From IMG/VR virus record IMGVR_UViG_3300028384_000549, positions 1 through 41,053 of that record: DNA of 41,053 nucleotides. The stretch is one strand, 5' to 3'. Shown here in pieces: positions 8,400 through 15,890 of the stretch (the first letter of the stretch is position 1; the number at the start of each line of letters is the position of its first letter). Below the pieces are notes generated by a model, which saw nothing but the letters and a program-made list of their open reading frames with translations, had not been told where the DNA came from and did no database searches. The DNA comes from a virus. Made by a program: the position numbers and the translations under genes.

Positions 8400-8431
8400 T
8401 TTGGAAGTTCCAAAATAATTTCGTATATTAG
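8400..8431 (+). promoter_or_regulatory. Bacteroidota-type promoter P3 with palindromic operator
   Basis: TTTG at 8400-8403, 20-base spacer, TATATTAG at 8424-8431. The -33 element is half of a perfect 6-base inverted repeat, TTTGGA-AGT-TCCAAA (8400-8414), a plausible regulator-binding site. The sliding clamp starts at 8466, giving a leader of roughly 30 A-rich bases. Confidence 0.78.
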
Positions 8432-8465
8432 TATCACTAAACAATAAATAATTTAACAACGTCTT

Positions 8466-9161
8466 ATGAAAAAAGCAAGTATTGAGAGTTTCATCAATCG
8501 ATACAATCTCGGTGGTGAAGTTGAATCAGTAAAGATTACATCTTCTGATTCTGAAATGAATGTTAGTTTTATCTCAGATGATAAAACTCTGCTTGGTGAG
8601 GTAACTTCGAAAGAAGGTGAATTTCCAAATGGAGAATTTGGTGTTTACACCACATCACAACTAAAAGCACTATTGGGTGTACTGGAATCAAACGTAGAAG
8701 TAGCATCTACTGATTCTTACATTAAGTTTTCAGATAAGGGTACATCAGTAAACTATATGTTGGCTGACCTTTCAGTTATTCCCGTGGTTCCTGATTTGAA
8801 GCAAGTTCCACCATTCAATGTTGAAATCACTTTGGATGATGAGTTTACATCTAAGTTCATCAAATCAAAAGGTGCATTGAGTGAATCAGATACATTTACC
8901 TTTAGCTGTGTTGGTGGTAAGGGTGAAGTAGTTTTGGGTTATTCTACCATTAATACCAACCGAATCTCTATCTCAGTAGATTGTAAGTGTGATGGTGATG
9001 TTCAACCGATTTCATTCTCAGCGAAGTATTTGAAAGAAATCCTAAATGCTAACAGAGGTTCTAAATCTGCTACATTGAAGATTTCATCGCAGGGATTATC
9101 ATACATTGAGTTTGAAACAGATACCATCACAGCAAAATACTACTTGGTAGAGATTAAATAA
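8466..9161 (+). CDS. 45: Sliding clamp, T4 gp45 type
   Basis: A 231-residue processivity clamp, almost the length of T4 gp45 (228). It forms a trimeric ring that tethers polymerase to DNA and, in T4, activates late transcription together with gp55 and gp33. Features are an N-terminal SIESFINRYN helix, FGVYTTSQLKALLGVL around residue 60, and a C-terminal ISFSAKYLKEILNA strand-helix and YYLVEI strand, giving the two repeated clamp domains. The assignment is supported by its place between polymerase and clamp-loader genes. It has its own promoter, consistent with a high demand for clamp protein. Confidence 0.9.
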   Translation: MKKASIESFINRYNLGGEVESVKITSSDSEMNVSFISDDKTLLGEVTSKEGEFPNGEFGVYTTSQLKALLGVLESNVEVASTDSYIKFSDKGTSVNYMLADLSVIPVVPDLKQVPPFNVEITLDDEFTSKFIKSKGALSESDTFTFSCVGGKGEVVLGYSTINTNRISISVDCKCDGDVQPISFSAKYLKEILNANRGSKSATLKISSQGLSYIEFETDTITAKYYLVEIK

Positions 9162-9168
9162 GGAATAT

Positions 9169-10377
9169 ATGAGTTTTTGGGATACCGAACCAGCCAAACC
9201 AGTCTTTGACTTTGAAACTCAAAAGAGAGAGCTAATCGAAAATATGGATTACCTCTCTCAAATGAGTGTAGAGGAGCAAACCCTATACAAAAAGTGGGTG
9301 GAGTTGCAAGACCCATCTATGATTAGGGATAAATCACAGATTGCCGAATTGTATGATACACAATGGGCACCAAGTGATATCAATAATGTTGAACAAACCA
9401 TTAAGGAAATTGAGGCATTAGAACCCTACGTTGAAATTATCGAAGATAGTAAGGATTCTACAAAGTGGACGTATCTCAGACGAATGATTCATACTATGGG
9501 ATTTACCGCAAATCCAGGTCGTAACGTTAAGATTAATGTTAAGGATAGGGTTACGGGTAAACTCTTAGGGCAAATATCATTGGCATCGGATGTAACATCA
9601 ATGAAAGTTAGGGATGATTATATTGGATGGAGTAAAGATGATAAGTTTAAAAAAGGTAAACTCAACCATACCACAATCGCATCGACTATTGTTTGTACCC
9701 AACCATTGGGTTACAACTTCTTAGGAGGTAAGTTGGTTGCTATGATGACTACTGTTCCTGAAGTAAGAGAGTTTTGGAAAGAGAAGTATGGCCAGACCCT
9801 TATAGCAGTTGGAACTACATCTCTATATGGGATTCACTCTCAATACAATGGGATACCTCATTTCAAAACATTGGGTGAATCAGCAGGAAAGATTTCTATT
9901 AAACCAGATGATAAGTATTACGAACCTTGGCATCAATGGTTGAAAGAAGAAAGGTCAGAGTGGTACACCGAAGCAATCACAAATGAAAGAATCCGAAATG
10001 GAAAAAGTATGGGTGTTGCTAGTGGACCTGTGAGTGGTATCAAACAAAAGATATTAGGGCAGATTTTCAAAGAATGTGGTATCAAGCAATCTGATTACCA
10101 CCACGGATTTAAGAGAGGTGTATATCTCGCTATGATGTATGAAAACGGACCTGAGTTTTTGCGTGATGAAATCGGAGAAGATGATTTGAAGATGAAGCAA
10201 AAGTTCGAAGAGGGTGTGGATTATATCAGTAGATGGTGGAAGAAGAAAGCGATAAAACGATACACAAAACTACATTCAGAGGGTAGATTAAAGCCAGAAC
10301 ATTTGTTCTATATCGATGCGATTGGTATGAGTTGGGATGAAATGAAAAATAAGTATTTGAAAGAAGTTGGTAGATAA
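9169..10377 (+). CDS. DUF4338/DruA-like protein
   Basis: A 402-residue soluble protein. Its central part looks like DUF4338, the domain of DruA from the Druantia anti-phage system: LLGQISLASDVTSMKVRDDY, then IGWSK, an asparagine-poor middle, and WKEKYGQTLIAVGTTSLYG followed by Q/YNGIPHFKTLGESAG. The last pattern (target W-x4-YG, then G-x-P/Y-x-x-x-G-x-x-x-G) also recalls the core of Mom-like proteins, so a distant fold relation is possible. It sits inside the clamp/clamp-loader cluster behind a Shine-Dalgarno-like AAGGA, so it is expressed with the replisome. A role in DNA modification or protection is inference; function is unknown. Confidence 0.55.
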   Translation: MSFWDTEPAKPVFDFETQKRELIENMDYLSQMSVEEQTLYKKWVELQDPSMIRDKSQIAELYDTQWAPSDINNVEQTIKEIEALEPYVEIIEDSKDSTKWTYLRRMIHTMGFTANPGRNVKINVKDRVTGKLLGQISLASDVTSMKVRDDYIGWSKDDKFKKGKLNHTTIASTIVCTQPLGYNFLGGKLVAMMTTVPEVREFWKEKYGQTLIAVGTTSLYGIHSQYNGIPHFKTLGESAGKISIKPDDKYYEPWHQWLKEERSEWYTEAITNERIRNGKSMGVASGPVSGIKQKILGQIFKECGIKQSDYHHGFKRGVYLAMMYENGPEFLRDEIGEDDLKMKQKFEEGVDYISRWWKKKAIKRYTKLHSEGRLKPEHLFYIDAIGMSWDEMKNKYLKEVGR

Positions 10378-10621
10378 TATATACGATATATCGGAATTTG
10401 AATGGGTAGCTGAAGAAAATACATTTTATAGTCATAATGACTATGTAATCTATTCTATTAACAATAAACCCAATTATGCCGATGGTAGACGCCAATTTTA
10501 TATATTAAACCCTAAAACCAACAATAGACATAGGTTTAGATTCAAAAAACAAATTGATGGTTATAACCTATTTGTATCTGAAACGGGGTTTAGCTGTAAA
10601 ATAAAACTAAAAGGTAAATGA
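10367..10621 (+). CDS. Small hypothetical protein (84 aa)
   Basis: Not recognised. It encodes 84 residues, acidic and aromatic at the N-terminus (DISEFEWVAEENTF) and basic in the middle (TNNRHRFRFKKQ), with alternating strand-like hydrophobics. The best start is TTG at 10367, overlapping the previous gene by 11 bases; no ATG is available in the N-terminal part. The stop overlaps the clamp-loader ATG (ATGA at 10618-10621), which supports translation of this frame. Confidence 0.6.
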   Translation: MVDNIYDISEFEWVAEENTFYSHNDYVIYSINNKPNYADGRRQFYILNPKTNNRHRFRFKKQIDGYNLFVSETGFSCKIKLKGK

Positions 10622-11547
10622 ATAGCACAGAAAATACATTATGGGTTGAGAAGTACCGCCCAGACACATTAGAGGGTTACGTTGGTAACGAACACATTCT
10701 TGAGAAGGTAAAGATTTACATTGAGAATGAAGATGTTCCCCATCTTCTATTGTACGGACAAGCGGGTACTGGTAAAACCACATTGGCTAAAATCATCACT
10801 AATCAGATTGATTGTGATGTGATGTACATCAACGCATCGGATGAAAACAATGTTGATACGGTAAGGGATAAGATTAGGGGATTTGCATCTTCTATGGGAT
10901 TCCGTAAGTGGAAAGTGATTATTTTGGATGAGGCTGATTACCTTACACCAAACGCTCAAGCGGCACTTCGTAATCTGATGGAAACGTTCTCTCGAACAAC
11001 CAGATTCATTTTGACGTGTAATTACGTTGAGAAAATCATTGACCCGATTCAGAGTAGGTGTCAAACATTCGGAATCACCCCACCTTCTAAGAAAGAAGTT
11101 GCGATTCGCTTGAAAGAAATCTTAGATATTGAGGGAGTGAACTATGAGATGGGTGATTTGGCTATTTTGGTGAATAGTGGGTATCCTGATATTCGTAGAG
11201 TTCTAAACGCAGGACAACGCCAAGTTATTGGTGGTGATTTGAAGATTGATAAAACATCTACAATTCAGGCGAACTATATGGATGAGGTATTGACCGTACT
11301 CAAATCAGATGGTAATGTGAAGGAGTTGTTCCTAAAAACCAGACAGATTATTGCAGATTCTAAAGTGAAGGATTTCACACCATTCTATAGATTCTTATAT
11401 GATAATGTGGAGGATTTTGCAAATGGAAAGGTGGGTAACACCATACTTAAAATTGCAGATGCACAATACAAAGATGCATCGGTTGTAGATAAGGAAATCA
11501 ACATCGTGGCTATGTTGTTGGAAATTTTAATTGATATAAAAGGATAA
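10618..11547 (+). CDS. 44: Clamp loader large subunit, T4 gp44 type AAA+ ATPase
   Basis: A 309-residue AAA+ ATPase related to replication factor C small subunits. It has the RFC-box start LWVEKYRPDTL, Walker A GQAGTGKT at 47-54, Walker B ILDEAD ending at residue 107, sensor 1 ILTCNY, and the SRC arginine-finger motif at 146-148. T4 gp44 is 319 residues. With gp62 it opens the gp45 ring and loads it at primer ends. The start ATG is coupled to the preceding small ORF. Confidence 0.95.
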   Translation: MNSTENTLWVEKYRPDTLEGYVGNEHILEKVKIYIENEDVPHLLLYGQAGTGKTTLAKIITNQIDCDVMYINASDENNVDTVRDKIRGFASSMGFRKWKVIILDEADYLTPNAQAALRNLMETFSRTTRFILTCNYVEKIIDPIQSRCQTFGITPPSKKEVAIRLKEILDIEGVNYEMGDLAILVNSGYPDIRRVLNAGQRQVIGGDLKIDKTSTIQANYMDEVLTVLKSDGNVKELFLKTRQIIADSKVKDFTPFYRFLYDNVEDFANGKVGNTILKIADAQYKDASVVDKEINIVAMLLEILIDIKG

Positions 11548-11553
11548 TTTGTT

Positions 11554-11817
11554 ATGGCAAAAGGTAAAAGTAAAGTAGTAGGAATGGGTGGTCAGAAACC
11601 ACCACAAGCACAAATGCAGTTAGACCCGACTAAATTGGATACTGTTCGTTGTGAGAATTGTGAAAGTATCTTCTTCGAAGAAGTTACAATGTTCAAAGAA
11701 GTACCAGCGGTACAATCACCAAATGGGCAAAAATCAATGTTACCAATCCCAGTCGTTCGTTGCGCTGAGTGTGGTAATGTATCTGAGAAATTCTTACCTA
11801 AAGAGTTGTTACCTTAA
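11554..11817 (+). CDS. Zinc-ribbon protein
   Basis: An 87-residue protein with two C-x2-C knuckles (C33/C36 and C70/C73) separated by 33 residues, the spacing of a zinc ribbon. The first 25 residues are a basic, glutamine/proline-rich tail. It has a Shine-Dalgarno-like AAAGGA upstream and its stop overlaps the next ATG (TAATGG). It lies between the two clamp-loader subunit genes. Zinc ribbons of this size often bind nucleic acid or RNA polymerase; here a replisome or transcription role is only suggested by context. Confidence 0.75.
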   Translation: MAKGKSKVVGMGGQKPPQAQMQLDPTKLDTVRCENCESIFFEEVTMFKEVPAVQSPNGQKSMLPIPVVRCAECGNVSEKFLPKELLP

Positions 11818-12269
11818 TGGCTAGGAAGAGTGATACTGGAGTAAAAGCCAAAACCATATTCGAACATTTGAGTGGTATAAAGGAGAAAAAGGTTGCTTGG
11901 GAATCTCTATCTGAGATGGATAAGAAATCATTTACTCCTTTTATCATCAATAGATGGTTGAGCATGAATTTGGATTTACTACCAATTGTTAACGTTCTTC
12001 AGAAATACACCATTGGATTACTCTCATCGAGAGATGTCTACAAAGTTTATTTGGACTTCCTACCAAAGCAAAAAACATTTGATAAGTACATCAAAGGTAA
12101 GAAAGAGGATAAGTACAATAAAGATTTGTTAGTACACCTTTCAAAGTGGTATGGTGTATCTCAGAGGGAGGTTATTGATTATTTGGAAATTCTACCAAAA
12201 GAAGAGGTTATTACAATATTGATGAAATATGGTTTAACCGATAAAGAAGCAAAAAAGTTACTGAAATGA
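11817..12269 (+). CDS. 62: Clamp loader small subunit, T4 gp62-like
   Basis: A 150-residue all-helical protein (T4 gp62 is 187). The segment SFTPFIINRWLSMNLDLLP near residue 40 and the C-terminal helix with SKWYGVSQREVIDYLEIL near 115-135 match what I remember of marine T4-like gp62 proteins. It contains no ATPase motif, as expected for the stabilising subunit. The main support is position: downstream of gp44, separated only by the zinc ribbon. It overlaps the next gene by 4 bases. Confidence 0.65.
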   Translation: MARKSDTGVKAKTIFEHLSGIKEKKVAWESLSEMDKKSFTPFIINRWLSMNLDLLPIVNVLQKYTIGLLSSRDVYKVYLDFLPKQKTFDKYIKGKKEDKYNKDLLVHLSKWYGVSQREVIDYLEILPKEEVITILMKYGLTDKEAKKLLK

Positions 12270-12676
12270 GTGAAGTATTAAGAGAATCAAAAACCAAAGT
12301 AGTTCACAGAGGTGAGCGTGTGGTTACAACAACAAAAGAAGAAACGGCAGTACAATACTGTGAACGAATGTATCCTGAAACTACAAATGAGTTCAAACTG
12401 ATTTTGGATGAGATGTACGATACGTTTTGTAAGAAACAACGAAACTATGGGCCAGGTAACATTTCGGTGGGAACTGATTTGAAAACCGATGATGATAAGA
12501 AGTTATCATTGACTGGGTTGTGGTTCAGAATCAACGATAAGGTTCAACGTTTGAAGCAATTGGTTGTATTGGGGCAGCCAGATGAAGTGGGTGAATCCGT
12601 ACAAGATACATATCAGGATTTGAGTGTGTATGGTGTGATTGCTCAGATTGTTCAACGTGGGAAGTGGGCTAAGTGA
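12266..12676 (+). CDS. Nucleotide modification associated domain 1 (DUF1599)-like protein
   Basis: A 136-residue helical protein. The core from residue 45 onward, with KKQRNYGPGN, then LTGLWFRINDKVQRLKQL, then GESVQDTYQDLSVYGVIA, resembles Nmad1/DUF1599, a domain found near phage DNA base-hypermodification genes. The arrangement (K-x2-DYG-like, then IKxxR-like helix, then E-x3-D-x3-D-x3-YG) suggests an all-alpha, metal-binding nucleotide enzyme related in style to MazG. The ATGA overlap couples it to gp62. Its presence beside Mom-like genes supports a modified-base phage genome; the exact reaction is unknown. Confidence 0.65.
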   Translation: MSEVLRESKTKVVHRGERVVTTTKEETAVQYCERMYPETTNEFKLILDEMYDTFCKKQRNYGPGNISVGTDLKTDDDKKLSLTGLWFRINDKVQRLKQLVVLGQPDEVGESVQDTYQDLSVYGVIAQIVQRGKWAK

Positions 12677-12813
12677 TGAGACTAGCATTTGTTAACATTT
12701 GGGGGCAGTTATACTTACTACCTTACATTAAAGTAACACATGATAGACAGCTCAATGGTGATTTAGAGTTTATTATTGGTTGGTTAAAATGGGAGATGGT
12801 AATCGGATATTAA
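12676..12813 (+). CDS. 45-residue hypothetical protein
   Basis: A small ORF starting at an ATG that overlaps the previous stop (TGATG) and ending 11 bases before the next gene. It is aromatic and hydrophobic (FVNIWGQLYLLPYIKV near the start, IIGWLKWEMVI near the end) without a clean membrane helix; alternating residues suggest strands. Tight packing supports it as a gene. Function not recognised. Confidence 0.6.
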   Translation: MRLAFVNIWGQLYLLPYIKVTHDRQLNGDLEFIIGWLKWEMVIGY

Positions 12814-12824
12814 TCGATTAAGTT

Positions 12825-13505
12825 ATGAGAATTTGGCACATATCAGATACACACACTTATCATAGATTGTTGGAAGTTCCAACTGATATCGATATGGTGA
12901 TTTTTAGTGGGGATTGTTCTAATCCAAAAGACCCTTATCCAAATGAAGTTGAGGTAAGGGGTTTTATTGATTGGTATCGTACACTAAAGATTCCGTATAA
13001 GATTTTTGTTGCTGGAAATCACGATACTTCGATTGAAAACAAATTCGTAACCAAAGAGGATTTTGAAAGACACAAAATTATCTATTTGGAAAACGAATCC
13101 ATTACTATTGATGGTATTAAAATATTTGGTTCACCCCATACCCCAACATTTGGATATGGTTGGGCTTTCAACAAAGATAGAACTAAGTTAGAAAGATTTT
13201 GGAGAAAAGCCATTGATGAAGATGTTGATATTGTAATCACCCACGGACCCCCAAAAGGTATCTTAGATTTATCTTTGGATAGGAGTGGTAATATAGAACG
13301 GTGTGGTGATAAATCTCTTCTGAATAGAGTAATGGAAGTAAATCCAAAGTTGTGTTTATTTGGACACATCCACAATCATCGAGATATCATCAATCAAGGA
13401 ATAATGAAGTTGAGTGGATTGGATACAACGTTCTCCAATGGTTCAGTAGTGAAGGATGGTAGTTTTGGTAAATTAACTTCAAACGGAAATGTATTAGAAA
13501 TATGA
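12825..13505 (+). CDS. Calcineurin-like metallophosphoesterase
   Basis: A 226-residue phosphoesterase with the complete dinuclear metal site: D-x-H in ISDTHTYH (residues 7-9), GD in FSGDCS near 29, GNHD near 66, H in THGPPKG near 140 and GHIHNHRD near 180. These enzymes cleave phosphomono- or diesters in nucleotides, nucleic acids or proteins. Position among nucleotide-metabolism genes (Nmad1, dCMP deaminase) suggests a nucleotide or DNA substrate. ATGA overlap with dCMP deaminase. Confidence 0.9.
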   Translation: MRIWHISDTHTYHRLLEVPTDIDMVIFSGDCSNPKDPYPNEVEVRGFIDWYRTLKIPYKIFVAGNHDTSIENKFVTKEDFERHKIIYLENESITIDGIKIFGSPHTPTFGYGWAFNKDRTKLERFWRKAIDEDVDIVITHGPPKGILDLSLDRSGNIERCGDKSLLNRVMEVNPKLCLFGHIHNHRDIINQGIMKLSGLDTTFSNGSVVKDGSFGKLTSNGNVLEI

Positions 13506-13945
13506 ATTGGCAAGAGTATTTTAGAAATATAGTACATCAGGTCAAACTAAAGTCTAAGGATGAACGTACTCAGATTGGTGCACTTATAGTTGGAGTAGAT
13601 AACGAAATTGTATCAACTGGGTACAACTCATTCCCCAGAGGTATTGTTGATTCTCGACCAGAAAGACAAGAACGACCTGAGAAATACTATTGGTTTGAAC
13701 ACGCCGAACGTAATGCAATCTATAACGCTGCTAGAATCGGAGTATCTACAAAGGGATGTACGATGTATTTGACGTGCGGGATTCCTTGCGCTGATTGTGC
13801 AAGGGGAATCATCAATGCCGGAATTAAAACAATCTATTGTGAAAGGAGTGGTGGAGCTGTTGGAGATAAGTGGAGTGAATCAGCCATTCGTTCGATGAAG
13901 ATGTTCAATGAAACCGGAGTAGAGGTAAAATTCTACGAATCGTAA
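13502..13945 (+). CDS. Deoxycytidylate (dCMP) deaminase
   Basis: A 147-residue zinc deaminase that turns dCMP into dUMP for thymidylate synthesis. The active site is HAERNA with H67 and catalytic E69, and the zinc pair C96-x2-C99 in PCADCA. The start NWQEYFRNIVHQV and KSKDERTQIGA match the family. T4 has the equivalent gene cd. With nrdA and thioredoxin it completes a small dNTP-supply set, though thymidylate synthase and kinase are not in this window. Confidence 0.93.
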   Translation: MNWQEYFRNIVHQVKLKSKDERTQIGALIVGVDNEIVSTGYNSFPRGIVDSRPERQERPEKYYWFEHAERNAIYNAARIGVSTKGCTMYLTCGIPCADCARGIINAGIKTIYCERSGGAVGDKWSESAIRSMKMFNETGVEVKFYES

Positions 13946-13962
13946 AAAAATTAACCAAATTG

Positions 13963-13994
13963 TTTGGATATTCCAAATAATTTTCTTATATTAG
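13963..13994 (+). promoter_or_regulatory. Bacteroidota-type promoter P4 with palindromic operator
   Basis: TTTG at 13963-13966, 20-base spacer, TATATTAG at 13987-13994. The inverted repeat TTTGGA-TAT-TCCAAA (13963-13977) is perfect in both arms, as at P3. The GTG start of the next gene lies 5 bases after the -7 box, predicting a leaderless message. Confidence 0.76.
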
Positions 13995-13998
13995 TATA

Positions 13999-14946
13999 GT
14001 GAAAGATAGTAAGATAAATAACATATTTGCATTAGGTGTGAAAGAACCACAACCTGATGATGCGAGAGTATCTTACTCTCAATATACAATGTACGCAAAC
14101 TGCCCTAAACAGTGGAAACTGAACTATATGGATGGCCACCGTACATTCGACCCATCACTACATTTGGTGTTTGGTACAGCAATGCACGAAACTCTTCAAA
14201 GTTGGTTAGATGTGTTGTACAACAAATCTCCCAAAGAAGCATCTGAGATGGATTTGGGTAAAATGTTGTATGATGGTATGGTGGATGAGTATAAGAAGAT
14301 GCGTGAGCAAACAGGTATAGATTTTAGTACACCTTCTGAGATGGAAGAGTTCTTAGAAGATGGTATTGAGATTCTGAACTTTGTTACAAAGAATCGATTA
14401 GATTACTTTAATACACGCCATATGAGGTTGTTAGCTATCGAATTACCTATATATGCTAAAGCTATGGAATCTCACAATGTACATATGATGGGATTCTTGG
14501 ATTTGGTGTTTGAGGATATGTATGAAAACAAACTTCAGATTTGGGATATCAAAACATCCACATTGGGTTGGAATAAGTGGCAGAAGGCTGATAAAACCAA
14601 AACTGCTCAGTTGGTTCTTTATAAGAAGTTCCTATCTGAACAATATGGGTATCCACTTGATAACATCAGTACAAAATACTTTATTGTAAAACGTAAGTTG
14701 AATGAGGGTATGATGTTCGCTCAGAAGCGAGTTCAGGAGTTTACACCAGCTAGTGGGAAACCTACAATGAATAAGATTACTAAAAGTTTCGAAGATTTTA
14801 TCAGAAACTCATTTAATGAAGATGGTAGTTACAGAACTGATTCTGAGTTCCCAGCTATGGCTGGTAAGAACAATAAGAATTGTAAGTACTGTCCATTCAA
14901 AAATGATTACGATAAATGTCCGAAAGAAAATAGACATAAAGTATGA
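13999..14946 (+). CDS. PD-(D/E)XK exonuclease of Cas4/AddB type, probable iron-sulfur protein
   Basis: A 315-residue RecB-family nuclease. The motifs are H63 in GTAMHE, D168 in MGFLDLVF, D183-x-K185 in WDIKTS, and Q204-x3-Y208. C35 in YANCPKQW plus C295, C298 and C307 near the C-terminus follow the one-plus-three cysteine pattern that holds a [4Fe-4S] cluster in Cas4 and AddB. Such enzymes process DNA ends in recombination. The start is GTG at 13999, chosen because the promoter leaves no other start upstream; the protein then begins MKDSKINNIFALG. It overlaps the next gene by 4 bases. Confidence 0.85.
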   Translation: MKDSKINNIFALGVKEPQPDDARVSYSQYTMYANCPKQWKLNYMDGHRTFDPSLHLVFGTAMHETLQSWLDVLYNKSPKEASEMDLGKMLYDGMVDEYKKMREQTGIDFSTPSEMEEFLEDGIEILNFVTKNRLDYFNTRHMRLLAIELPIYAKAMESHNVHMMGFLDLVFEDMYENKLQIWDIKTSTLGWNKWQKADKTKTAQLVLYKKFLSEQYGYPLDNISTKYFIVKRKLNEGMMFAQKRVQEFTPASGKPTMNKITKSFEDFIRNSFNEDGSYRTDSEFPAMAGKNNKNCKYCPFKNDYDKCPKENRHKV

Positions 14947-15488
14947 GAAAGTTAATTTTATTGATTCCGTTTGTGGTAGGTTTTACATCAACCTCGGAAT
15001 ACCACACAGAAACACCAATTATTAAACTTCAACCTAAAGAAATTGAGATTGAAGAGCTCGTACCTAAACCAGATTTGGTTGAGGCAAAGCGTGTGGTGGA
15101 TTTAGCTCCATTAATTGAAGCTATGATTTGGGTTGAAAGTAGAGATAATGATTCGGCTTACAACAAACGAGAAGATGCTGTCGGGTGTTTACAGATTCGA
15201 CCAATTATGCTAAGAGAGTGTAATCGAATCTTAGAACTCCAAAATGTAGAGAAACGATACACTCTTGAAGATAGATGGAGCCGAACAAAGTCGGTTCAGA
15301 TATTTTATGTAGTAAATAATTATCATCACGAAAACGCAACATATGAAGAAATCGCAAGGGCATGGAATGGTGGTCCGAACTGGGCTCAAAAGGGTGGTAC
15401 AAAAAGATATTGGAACAAAGTACAACGGAAACTCAAAAAAGAATCTAAGAAAGATGAACATAGCGATAATAGGTTCACCGAAATATGA
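14943..15488 (+). CDS. Exported lytic transglycosylase (SLT-like)
   Basis: A 181-residue protein with an N-terminal signal sequence (MRKLILLIPFVVGF) and, after a proline/glutamate linker, an SLT-type domain: catalytic E65 in MIWVESRDND, GCLQIRP at 81-87, and AWNGGPNW near 145. It should cleave peptidoglycan glycan strands after export. It could open the wall at infection or help degrade it at lysis. The gene lies apart from the endolysin at 29121, next to a nuclease, so its timing may differ from lysis. It overlaps the next gene by 35 bases. Confidence 0.85.
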   Translation: MRKLILLIPFVVGFTSTSEYHTETPIIKLQPKEIEIEELVPKPDLVEAKRVVDLAPLIEAMIWVESRDNDSAYNKREDAVGCLQIRPIMLRECNRILELQNVEKRYTLEDRWSRTKSVQIFYVVNNYHHENATYEEIARAWNGGPNWAQKGGTKRYWNKVQRKLKKESKKDEHSDNRFTEI

Positions 15489-15849
15489 AAATGTTAGAAA
15501 ACTAAGAGAATTTTTATTCACCATCAAAGAGAGGTTGGGGACTGATGTTAACATCATAACCAGAGGAAATAAAGATGGTACTGAACGATATGTTAGGAAG
15601 TACGCATTAGAATTCGGTTTAAGATATACAGAATATAATCCGGCTCATACGAGTCGGAATTTGTATAGTGGTATGACTGATGATTACTATGATAAACCAT
15701 TTCACCCAACCCAAACACTACACCAATATGATTGTGTAGTAAAACACGCTGATAAGATATTCTACTTTGGTGGAATAAAAGTATCAGAGCAAAGACACTT
15801 TGAAAAATTGTTACAACGATTTGGAAAACGTGTTACATATATGAATTAA
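15454..15849 (+). CDS. SLOG-superfamily (YspA/DUF2493-like) nucleotide-binding protein
   Basis: A 131-residue Rossmann-like protein starting IAIIGSPKYENVRKLREFL, then VNIITRGNKDGTERYVRKYA near residue 35, and DKIFYFGG near 108. This is the GS-x-n-G-x-D/T arrangement of the cpYpsA/DUF2493 group of SLOG proteins, which bind nucleotides or nucleotide-derived signals. A longer frame begins at 15343, but ATG 15454 gives the conserved N-terminus at residue 1. Function in phages is unknown. Confidence 0.6.
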   Translation: MNIAIIGSPKYENVRKLREFLFTIKERLGTDVNIITRGNKDGTERYVRKYALEFGLRYTEYNPAHTSRNLYSGMTDDYYDKPFHPTQTLHQYDCVVKHADKIFYFGGIKVSEQRHFEKLLQRFGKRVTYMN

Positions 15850-15864
15850 TTAAACTGAGTTAAA

Positions 15865-15872
15865 TACTTATA
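15865..15872 (+). promoter_or_regulatory. Candidate late promoter, TACTTATA
   Basis: TACTTATA in the 41-base gap before the first glycosyltransferase of the glycan island, followed by AAAGGA and ATG 15891. It is one of seven similar TANTTATA boxes found in gaps upstream of genes. No TTTG-N20-TATATTAG promoter is present in this gap. Assignment as a late promoter is inference by analogy with the single -10 box of T4 late promoters. Confidence 0.4.
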
Positions 15873-15890
15873 TACAAAGGAAAAAAAGTT

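Noticed and set aside
15343-15453. Upstream extension of the SLOG-type protein
   Set aside because: The extra 37 residues overlap the transglycosylase gene, are basic and low in pattern, and the conserved IAIIGS strand starts at ATG 15454.
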